From Spirochaetaceae bacterium (GTDB lineage: Bacteria > Spirochaetota > Spirochaetia > Treponematales > Breznakiellaceae), in the NCBI GenBank assembly GCA_031279015.1, contig JAITJI010000137.1:1-64000 (forward strand): a stretch of DNA of 64,000 nucleotides, written 5' to 3'. The notes beneath the pieces were generated by a model. The model was not told the origin of the DNA, did not search any database, and saw only the letters and a program-made list of their open reading frames with translations. The translations under genes were made by a program, and so were the position numbers. Position 1 is the stretch's first letter, and each line of letters starts with the position of its first letter. Shown one piece after another: positions 42,402 through 50,260 of this stretch.

Positions 42402-42773
42402 TCAGCTTTTTTTCTTTCGTGATTGGGCCAGAAGCTTCAATTTTTTCAGGGTTTCTTCGGAGAGGACGTGTTCCATCTTACAGGCATCCTGTTCTGCGAT
42501 TTCCGCAGTTACCCCTACCACGTCCTGCAGAAAAGAGGTAAGGAAATGATGACGTCCCCGGATCTCCGCCGCCTGGACCGCCCCCTTCTTGGTCAGGATA
42601 ACGCTGCGATACCGTTCATGCTCCAGGAGGCCCTGTTCTTCCAGAACTCTGAGGGCGGTCAATACCGAAGGTTTGGACACCCCAAGACGGGAAGCTATAT
42701 CCGTTACCCGTACTTCCCCCTCATCGGTGAGGAAACTAACCATTTCAAGATAATCTTCCAACGATTGAGTCAT
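42402..42773 (-). CDS. DtxR/MntR/TroR-family metal-dependent regulator
   Basis: SLEDYLEMVSFLTDEGEVRVTDIASRLGVSKPSVLTALRVLEEQGLLEHERYRSVILTKKG. Confidence 0.92.
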   Translation of the reverse strand: MTQSLEDYLEMVSFLTDEGEVRVTDIASRLGVSKPSVLTALRVLEEQGLLEHERYRSVILTKKGAVQAAEIRGRHHFLTSFLQDVVGVTAEIAEQDACKMEHVLSEETLKKLKLLAQSRKKKS

Positions 42774-42897
42774 ATATATTTATCTTGAAGGATACTGATG
42801 GAATTGTCAACGTATATTTTCCCACGTATGCTTTTCCACTTGTCAAGACCTGAAAAATATAACCGGCAATTCTGTCGTGTCATTTCCATCCGGGCCC

Positions 42898-44943
42898 TTA
42901 GAGCAGACTCACCGGGTCTACATCGACTTCCAGGTAGACCCGGTTATCTTTTTCCTGCTCATACCGGGCAAGAAGCCTGCCCGCGGCGCCGTGGAGGGGA
43001 CCCATGGAAGGCCCCCTCAGGATAAGCTGCCGTCTGTAATTCCCGGAAATGAGGCCGATTGGACATTCGGCGGGCCCAAGGAGTTCCGCTCCACCGGGAA
43101 GGAGGGGGGCGGCCATGGCGGCAAGGCGGCCTATCACCCGGTCCGCCCGGGCCTCTTCCTTTGACCGGACGGTAAAGCGGATAAGCCGGGAGTAGGGGGG
43201 AAAGCCCAGGGCCTCCCGTTGGGCCAGTTCTGCGGCAAAAAACCCCTCCACATCCAGGGCGCAGGCCTTGATGATCGCCGGGTCCCGGGGACGCAGGGTT
43301 TGGACGATCACCTTGCCGTCGGGGAAGTAACGGCCCGCCCGTCCCGCTACCTGGACGATGAGGGAGAAGGTCCGTTCCGCCGCCCGGAAATCCGGGAGGT
43401 GGAGCCCTGTGTCCGCCAGGACCACCCCTACGAGGCGTACCCCGGGAAAGTTAAGCCCCTTGGCGACCATCTGGGTTCCCAGGAGTATGTCGATACCCCC
43501 GGCCCGGAAGATGTCCAGGATCTCCTTGAGGCTTCCCTTCCTGCCGGTGGTGTCCGTATCGGCCCGGCGGATCCTGAGTTCCGGGAAACTGCGCCGGACC
43601 TCTTCCTCGATAAGCTCCGTGCCGAATCCTGCAAAATGGGCTTCCAGAGAACCGCATTGGGGACAGGCCCGGGGGGGGGCAACCGAATAACCGCAGTAAT
43701 GACAGACCGCCCGTCCCCTGCTTTTATGATAGGTAAGGGATACGGAACATTGGCGGCAACTGAGTTCAAAGCCGCACTGTTTACAGTGGTAGAAATAGGC
43801 GAATCCCCGGCGGTTGAGGAAGAGGATGCTCTGTCTGCCCATTTGGGCGGTTCTGCGGATCTCCTCTTTCAGTTCCCGGCTCAGGCAGCCCCCGGTGTTT
43901 TCCAGACTCACGGGTTGAATATCCGGAAGGCTGCCCCCGGCAAGGCGGCAGGAGAGGTCAAGACGGCGGATCCTGCCGTCTCCGATAAGCTTCCAGGCCT
44001 CCGCCGATGGGGTGGCGGAGCCCATCACCAGCCGGGCATGGGAGACGGCACAACGATGCATGGCCACCTGCCGGGCATGGTAGCGGGGGGTATTCCCCGA
44101 TTTATAGGATCCGTCTTGTTCCTCATCGATGATGATGAGTCCCAATTCCCGGACAGGGGCAAAAACCGCGCTCCGGGGACCCACCACGATCCGGGCTTCC
44201 CCTCTCCGAATCCGCATCCACTCAGCTAATCGTGCGCTGGGACTCATGCCGGAGTGGATAGTGCTTGCCGTCCGGCCAAAACGCCGCCCGATAGCCTCCG
44301 CGGTCTGGTGGGTCAGGGATATCTCCGGAACCAGGTAGATCACCGATTTTCCCGCCTCCAGGACCGATTCCGCTGCCCGGAGAAAAACCTCGGTTTTTCC
44401 TGAACCGGTGATGCCGTAGAGGTAAAAGGGAGAATCCCTTTTCTGCTCCGGTCCGGTGGCGGGCTTCCCCTCCGCTTCCGTAGCGGTAATTGCCCTGAGG
44501 GCGGCTTCCTGTTCGGCGGAAAGATCCAGGGGCCTCCCGGTGATTGTATCGGTATCTTCGGTAAAGCCGGGGATGGAAGAGGAACCGGCCCTCCTCCCCG
44601 AGGGGATCATGGCGGCCAGGGCTTCCCCGATACCGCAGAAGTAGTACCCCGCTATCCACCGGGCAAGTTCCACATCGTCCCCGTCAAAGACAGGTTCCCG
44701 GTCCGCCACCCGCCGTACCGCCTTTACGGTTCCCCCGGAGACCCCTTCGGGGAGCTCAAGCCGTTTCCCGATAACGTAGCCCAGGCTTTCCCGCCTGCCA
44801 AAGGGGGCCATCACCCGCTTTCCCGGGGCGGCTTCCCCGGCAGGATCCCCCCGGTAACTGAAAACCCTGTCAAGAGGTATGTCAAAGACGATGTCCAGGT
44901 ACGGGGCCCCGTGGGATTCCCCAGGGGAAATCGGGGGGATCAT
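42898..44943 (-). CDS. priA: Primosomal protein N' (replication restart helicase PriA)
   Basis: YGITGSGKTEVFLRA, DEEQDGSYKSG, zinc-binding CKQCGFELSCRQCSVSLTYHKSRGRAVCHYCGY. Confidence 0.96.
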   Translation of the reverse strand: MIPPISPGESHGAPYLDIVFDIPLDRVFSYRGDPAGEAAPGKRVMAPFGRRESLGYVIGKRLELPEGVSGGTVKAVRRVADREPVFDGDDVELARWIAGYYFCGIGEALAAMIPSGRRAGSSSIPGFTEDTDTITGRPLDLSAEQEAALRAITATEAEGKPATGPEQKRDSPFYLYGITGSGKTEVFLRAAESVLEAGKSVIYLVPEISLTHQTAEAIGRRFGRTASTIHSGMSPSARLAEWMRIRRGEARIVVGPRSAVFAPVRELGLIIIDEEQDGSYKSGNTPRYHARQVAMHRCAVSHARLVMGSATPSAEAWKLIGDGRIRRLDLSCRLAGGSLPDIQPVSLENTGGCLSRELKEEIRRTAQMGRQSILFLNRRGFAYFYHCKQCGFELSCRQCSVSLTYHKSRGRAVCHYCGYSVAPPRACPQCGSLEAHFAGFGTELIEEEVRRSFPELRIRRADTDTTGRKGSLKEILDIFRAGGIDILLGTQMVAKGLNFPGVRLVGVVLADTGLHLPDFRAAERTFSLIVQVAGRAGRYFPDGKVIVQTLRPRDPAIIKACALDVEGFFAAELAQREALGFPPYSRLIRFTVRSKEEARADRVIGRLAAMAAPLLPGGAELLGPAECPIGLISGNYRRQLILRGPSMGPLHGAAGRLLARYEQEKDNRVYLEVDVDPVSLL

Positions 44944-45719
44944 CCCTCTTGGGCCTCCTGCCGGGAACCTGACCCTTTTACCGGAAGGTCCCTGATCGCT
45001 TCGGCATACAGAGGGTCCAGGTCCTCAAGTTTTCCCATCAGAAGTTTCATATCCTCCCAGACGGGCCGTTTGAGGGTCTCGTCCCGGAGCAGCGCACTGG
45101 GATGGTAGGTTGCCAGGAGAGGAATGGCCGGGGAAACGGCATTCCGGGGCCGGTACCCGGTAAAATAACCCCGCAGTTTTCCTATTCCCCTATCGTCGCC
45201 AAGGAGGATGTTTGCGGACACCCTGCCCAGGGCGAGGATCACCAGGGGCTTAAGGAGATCGATCTGCCGTTCCAGAAAGGGAAGACAGGCGGTTATTTCC
45301 ATGGGAAGGGGGTCCCGGTTCCCCGGGGGCCGGCATTTTACCACATTAGCGATAAAACAGTTCCTGTCCCGGGAAAGGCCTATCCCGGAAAGGATACGGT
45401 CCAGAAGCTGCCCCGCCTTTCCTACAAAGGGCCTCCCCGTGGCGTCTTCATCCGCTCCGGGACCTTCCCCGACCACCAAAACCAGGGGCTCCGGAACTCC
45501 TTCGCCGGGTACCCCCCTGGTCCGCCCTCCGGCGAGGGGACAGGCGGTACAATGCTCAACCTCGCTGGCCGTTTCTTCCAGGGAAGAGGGGAGGGGCGGA
45601 TCGTCCATAAAAACATAAAGACCCCTCTCCCGCCGGTACCCGTCCCGGAGATAATCACCGGTCATGTCAAGGAACCGGACGAGACAGGATTTTTCGTCAG
45701 AGGTCATGATCCTATTCAA
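44940..45719 (-). CDS. Family 4 uracil-DNA glycosylase
   Basis: VVGEGPGADEDATGRPFVGKAGQLLDRIL, TYHPSALLRDE; Cys residues for Fe-S cluster. Confidence 0.92.
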   Translation of the reverse strand: MNRIMTSDEKSCLVRFLDMTGDYLRDGYRRERGLYVFMDDPPLPSSLEETASEVEHCTACPLAGGRTRGVPGEGVPEPLVLVVGEGPGADEDATGRPFVGKAGQLLDRILSGIGLSRDRNCFIANVVKCRPPGNRDPLPMEITACLPFLERQIDLLKPLVILALGRVSANILLGDDRGIGKLRGYFTGYRPRNAVSPAIPLLATYHPSALLRDETLKRPVWEDMKLLMGKLEDLDPLYAEAIRDLPVKGSGSRQEAQEG

Positions 45720-45733
45720 ACCCTTTGGGCTTT

Positions 45734-46528
45734 TTAACGCAAGGGGGCGGCATTGAAGCTCCTGCCCGGAGATGTCTCAGGGAATCTGCCGCCGGTCCGG
45801 TTCCTGGCCGCCTCCGCCAGGATTGCCGCATGGCCGGGTTCCGGTTCCCCGATTTCATTCCAGGAGGGATCAAGACAGTTACCCGGCCTGAAAGATCTGA
45901 AATACCAGGGGCTGTCACCAACCAGGGGGGCAAGGGCATCGATATCCGCCAATCCAAAATACCCGTTGGGAAAAACGATGCTCCGGAATTCGCAGGTGAT
46001 ACCGGATTTGCGGATCAGGGATGCGCTTTTCCTCAGCGCCTCCCCGGGGTCCCGGTCCGCCGGGCCTCTGCCCCCGGCATTTTCCAGGAGTTCCCCGTAC
46101 CGTTCCGGCGCCGTCTTCAAGTCCAGGGCGATATAATCCGGCCGGGTTGCGGCTTTGGAAAAAAGGGCTTCCAGAACATCCGGCCGCATGCCATTGGTGT
46201 CCAGTTTTATCGGCAAGCCCAAGTCCCGTATCCGCAGAATGAGGGGCCCCAGTTCCCGGCAGAGGCAGGGTTCCCCGCCGCTTAACACCACCCCCCCCAG
46301 GACGGAACGGCGCCTTTTTATGCAATCAAAGGCCGCCTCCTGGGATATGAAATCCCCTTCACCGGCCCCTCCCGGGAATTTCCCGGCGGCTTCCGTTTTG
46401 GGGAGAACCAGTTCCCGGTTATGACACCAGGGACAGCGGAGGTTGCAGCCCCGGAAAAACAAAACCGCCGCCACCTTGCCGGGATAGTCCACCAGGCTGG
46501 TCTTTCGCAGATACACGTCCATGCCCAA
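45734..46528 (-). CDS. nrdG: Anaerobic ribonucleoside-triphosphate reductase activating protein (radical SAM)
   Basis: SLVDYPGKVAAVLFFRGCNLRCPWCHN (CxxxCxxC), VLSGGEPCL. Confidence 0.92.
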   Translation of the reverse strand: MGMDVYLRKTSLVDYPGKVAAVLFFRGCNLRCPWCHNRELVLPKTEAAGKFPGGAGEGDFISQEAAFDCIKRRRSVLGGVVLSGGEPCLCRELGPLILRIRDLGLPIKLDTNGMRPDVLEALFSKAATRPDYIALDLKTAPERYGELLENAGGRGPADRDPGEALRKSASLIRKSGITCEFRSIVFPNGYFGLADIDALAPLVGDSPWYFRSFRPGNCLDPSWNEIGEPEPGHAAILAEAARNRTGGRFPETSPGRSFNAAPLR

Positions 46529-46585
46529 ACCCTTAGGGACAGGCCCCGGCGAATTCTCCCCGGACCCTGCGGGAAGTACCCCTAT

Positions 46586-47137
46586 TCAGACTACCAGCCG
46601 GGCGCCCAGGGCGGTAATGCCGCCGCTGTCCAGGGCCCGGTCCAGTTCCTCCCCCTCCCCGTTCAGGAGTATCGCCGTGGGGGTAGACAGGACCTGACGG
46701 TGAAGCGCCTCGGCAAGCCCGGCTTCGGTATCGGCATTTACCAGATCCACCGGTATTCCGAGCCGTCCCGCCGCCGCCTTGGCCCCCGGACAGGCCGGGC
46801 AGGCGGGCCGTACAAAGAGGAGGAGCCGCTGTTCCGGCAAACATTCCGCCGGTTTCTCCGGGGATGACCCGGATACCGGGCCGGCCACAGCCTCCCGTTC
46901 CACGGTATCCCCGGTTTTTGCCCCCGGCTTCAAAGCCGGAATCTCCGGCGGGAGAATACCGGAAACCCGGTATAGTTTCCGTTCATCGTATTCTTCCCGT
47001 TTCCCCTTGTTCCAGTTCCGTACCGACCGGTAATAACCCACAATGCGGCTGTACACTTCTGCGGGCCTCCCCTTAACCCCGGCTATAGCCTCCCGTACCA
47101 GGGTCAGATCCTTTTCAATGTCCTCAAGGTTTCTCAT
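46586..47137 (-). CDS. Stand-alone NrdD glycyl-radical segment fused to a CPAC redoxin domain (split class III RNR component)
   Basis: AEVYSRIVGYYRSVRNWNKGKREEYDERKLY matches the usual NrdD C-terminus; RLLLFVRPACPACPGAKAAAGRLG…LSTPTAIL redoxin fold; own RBS AGAGGAG. Confidence 0.75.
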   Translation of the reverse strand: MRNLEDIEKDLTLVREAIAGVKGRPAEVYSRIVGYYRSVRNWNKGKREEYDERKLYRVSGILPPEIPALKPGAKTGDTVEREAVAGPVSGSSPEKPAECLPEQRLLLFVRPACPACPGAKAAAGRLGIPVDLVNADTEAGLAEALHRQVLSTPTAILLNGEGEELDRALDSGGITALGARLVV

Positions 47138-47230
47138 GTATATACTCCTCTGATTTTTTTGTCTTTTATCTTTGATATTGAATCAATTTTATATTGAATC
47201 AGTTTCAACATAGCAGATCGCAGATCCGCC

Positions 47231-49381
47231 TCAACTTACACAGACTCTTTGGCCCCCTTCCGGATCTTCACCGGCAACGACCGGAGCGGTCCCTGCCCGG
47301 GCCAGGGTTTCAAGGGCCAGCGCCTGTTCCCGTTCCAGTTCGGTGAGCCGCCGCCGCAGGGGGGCTATTTCTTCTTCCCGGCACCGGGGACAGGTGAAAT
47401 GCTCCCCCTTGAGGTAGCCGTGGATTGGACACACGGAAAAGGTGGGAGAGATCGTAAAGTAGGGGATCCGGTAGTGGCAGGCTACGGCCTTTACCAGGTC
47501 CCGGCAGCTTCTCCAGTCTTCGATAGCCTCTCCCAGAAAGACATGGAAAACCGTACCGCCGGTATAGACGGTCTGGAGTTCCTCCTGGAGGTCCAGGGCG
47601 TCGAAGATATCATCGGTCAGCATGACCGGTAACTGGGTGGAGTTTGTGTAGTAGGGTACGGCGCTTCCCCCGGTGTCACCGTTCTCCCCGCCGCCGGCGG
47701 TGATGATATTAGGGTAGCGGCTCTTGTCATGTTTCGCCAGGCGATAGGAGGTAGACTCCGCAGGGGTTGCCTCCAGGTTGAACAGTTCCCCTGTCTCCTC
47801 CTGGAAATCGGCGAGTTTATTGCGCATAAACTGGAGAACCTCCAGGGCGAAGCGCCTGCCCCTTTCCGTTGCAATGTTTACCCCGGCTCCCAGGAAATTC
47901 CGGATACATTCGTTCATTCCCACAAGACCGATGGTGTTAAAATGATTATCCAGGGTGGTCAGGTAGCGCCGGGTGTAGGGAAAGAGGCCCGAATCGAGAA
48001 ACCGGTTGACGGCTTTCCGCTTGATGAGGAGGCTTTCCTTGGCAAGTTCCATGAGGCGTGACAGACGGCGGAAAAAATCTTCTTCATTTTCGGCCAGGTA
48101 CCCTATCCGGGGAAGGTTGATGGTAACCACTCCGATTGATCCGGTGAGTTCGTCGGAACCGAAGAGACCTCCTCCCCGTTTACGAAGTTCCCGTTTGTCC
48201 AGCCTGAGCCGGCAGCACATGGACCGGACATCCCCGGGGTCGAGATCGGAATTGACAAAATTCTGGAAGTAGGGGGTACCGTAACGGGAGGTCATTTCAA
48301 AGAGCAGCCGGGCATTTTCCCCTTCCCAGTCAAAGTCACCGGTTATGTTATAGGTGGGGATGGGGTATTGGAAACCCCGGCCATTGGCATCCCCCTCAAG
48401 CATGAGTTCAATAAAGATCCGGTTTACCCGGTCCATTTCGGCTTTGCAGTCGCCGTAGGTAAAATCCGCCTCCACGCCGCCGATAACCGCTTTTTTATCC
48501 CTGAGGTCCGCCGGGACCGTCCAATCCAGAGTGATGTTGGTAAAGGGCGCCTGACTTCCCCAGCGGCTTGGGGTATTAACCCCGAACACAAAACTCTGGA
48601 GGCACTGTTTGAGTTCCCGGTCGCTTAGCCGGTCCGCCCGTACAAAGGGAGCAATGTACGTATCGAAGGAACTAAACGCCTGGGCGCCGGCCCACTCGTT
48701 CTGGAGGCATCCCAGGAAATTCACCGCCTGCTGCATCAGGGTGGACAGATGCTTCGCCGGTTTACTGGTGATCTTGTCGGACACCCCGCCAAGGCCCTCA
48801 GCAATGAGCTGCCTGAGGGACCAGCCGGCGCAGTATCCGGAAAACATGGCAAGATCGTGGATGTGAAAATCCGCGTTCCGGTGCGCATCGGCGATCTCCG
48901 GGGTATAGATATTCTTGAGCCAGTAATTGGCGGTGATACTCCCGGAATTGTGGAGGATAAGGCCCCCCAGGGAGTAGTTGACATTGGCGTTTTCGTTGAC
49001 CCGCCAGTCAGACTGCCGGAGGTATCCGTTCATGGTGGAATCAATATCCAGCATGAGTTTCTTTACATCCCTGATGGCCTCATGCCTGGCCCGGTACAGA
49101 ATATAGGCCTTGGCCACGGCAGTCTGCCGGGTTTCGATAAGGGCGTTTTCCACAAGGTCCTGAATCTCCTCTATCGCCGGGATCGAGTGAGGATGCCTCT
49201 CTGCCATGAGGCCTTCGATGAGTTCTTCCACCTTCCGGGTTATGGTCTCCACCGGATCCTCCGATTCCCCGAAAGCCCTTTTGCCCTCCACCGCCGCAAA
49301 GGCCCTGGTCAAGGCATTGTAGATCTTGGTCCGGTCATAGGCCTCAACCTCTCCGGATCGTTTTACCACATGTTTAATCAA
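47231..49381 (-). CDS. nrdD: Anaerobic ribonucleoside-triphosphate reductase catalytic subunit (ATP-cone plus barrel), without the C-terminal glycyl-radical loop
   Basis: IKHVVKRSGEVEAYDRTKIYNALTRAF ATP-cone; MNECIRNFLG; ends …CPIHGYLKGEHFTCPRCREEEIAP…RVCVS* with no RVxGY motif. TTG start 49381 overlaps the nrdR stop. Confidence 0.92.
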   Translation of the reverse strand: MIKHVVKRSGEVEAYDRTKIYNALTRAFAAVEGKRAFGESEDPVETITRKVEELIEGLMAERHPHSIPAIEEIQDLVENALIETRQTAVAKAYILYRARHEAIRDVKKLMLDIDSTMNGYLRQSDWRVNENANVNYSLGGLILHNSGSITANYWLKNIYTPEIADAHRNADFHIHDLAMFSGYCAGWSLRQLIAEGLGGVSDKITSKPAKHLSTLMQQAVNFLGCLQNEWAGAQAFSSFDTYIAPFVRADRLSDRELKQCLQSFVFGVNTPSRWGSQAPFTNITLDWTVPADLRDKKAVIGGVEADFTYGDCKAEMDRVNRIFIELMLEGDANGRGFQYPIPTYNITGDFDWEGENARLLFEMTSRYGTPYFQNFVNSDLDPGDVRSMCCRLRLDKRELRKRGGGLFGSDELTGSIGVVTINLPRIGYLAENEEDFFRRLSRLMELAKESLLIKRKAVNRFLDSGLFPYTRRYLTTLDNHFNTIGLVGMNECIRNFLGAGVNIATERGRRFALEVLQFMRNKLADFQEETGELFNLEATPAESTSYRLAKHDKSRYPNIITAGGGENGDTGGSAVPYYTNSTQLPVMLTDDIFDALDLQEELQTVYTGGTVFHVFLGEAIEDWRSCRDLVKAVACHYRIPYFTISPTFSVCPIHGYLKGEHFTCPRCREEEIAPLRRRLTELEREQALALETLARAGTAPVVAGEDPEGGQRVCVS

Positions 49382-49838
49382 AATCTCCCCCCAACTTATG
49401 TATCTCCCGGACAAATTCATCCAGATTTTCAAAATGCCGGTAAACAGAGGCAAAACGGATATAGGCTACCTTGTCCAGACTTCCCAGCTTGTCCAGAACC
49501 AGATCCCCGATGGCGGCGGTATCAATCTCATGGTTTACCTTGCCCAGGATTGCCGCTGAATCCTCTATCTCATTGATCAGACTCTCGATACTCATCTGGG
49601 ACACGGGCCGTTTCTCCAGGGCCCGCTGAACCCCCCGCTCAATTTTAGCTCGATCAAAGGGCTCCCGGCGTCCGTCCCGTTTGATCACCATAAACTGTTT
49701 ATCCTCAATCCGCTCATAACTGGTAAACCGGTACCCGCAGCCGTTACATTCCCGCCGCCGGCGTATAGCCTCTCCGTTGGCCAGGGTTCTGGATTCAATT
49801 ACCTTGTCGTCAAAATTACCACAATGGGGACAACGCAC
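49374..49838 (-). CDS. nrdR: Transcriptional repressor NrdR
   Basis: MRCPHCGNFDDKVIESRTLANGEAIRRRRECNGCGYRFTSYERIE. Confidence 0.97.
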   Translation of the reverse strand: MRCPHCGNFDDKVIESRTLANGEAIRRRRECNGCGYRFTSYERIEDKQFMVIKRDGRREPFDRAKIERGVQRALEKRPVSQMSIESLINEIEDSAAILGKVNHEIDTAAIGDLVLDKLGSLDKVAYIRFASVYRHFENLDEFVREIHKLGGDFD

Positions 49839-49900
49839 GTTTTTTCCTCATACAACCTGTTGGCACAACCAGCCGGGAAATCATATAGGCATAAAGAATT

Positions 49901-49958
49901 ACCGTACATATAGCGGCTTAATTCTTTCAAACCCAATTTAGCACGCTATACATTGTGT
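49901..49958 (-). promoter_or_regulatory. Two putative NrdR boxes upstream of nrdR
   Basis: ACCGTACATATAGCGG (49901-49916) and ACGCTATACATTGTGT (49943-49958), centres 42 bp apart; both resemble acaCwatATatwGtgt. Confidence 0.55.
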
Positions 49959-50260
49959 CGCAAGGGGGCTTTGTCAAAAAGAAAGAAAAAAAGAAAAAAA
50001 AAAGAAAAAAAAGAGAAATTTTCACCATTTTTCATCGGAAGGCGTCCATGCCTCGTCGAATCTCCGGTTTGCGCTTGCTGAAGAACCGGCAGGCACGCTT
50101 GCTTCGAGCTTGCTCCTGGGTTCTTCATTACGGGTTTTCAAATTCCTGCTGGTCCTGGAAAGAAGCCCCTGCCGGAATATTCTTTACAGGCCCTGTTCTG
50201 TTTTTCCCGGCCCCTGTACACAGGATGTACATTTGAATACACTTAAAACAACGGTAAAAA

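Noticed and set aside
47138-47230. Frameshift or in-frame stop joining nrdD to the downstream redoxin-fused ORF
   Set aside because: The gap is about 90 bp of AT-rich non-coding-like sequence with a good RBS before the downstream ATG, more consistent with two genes.
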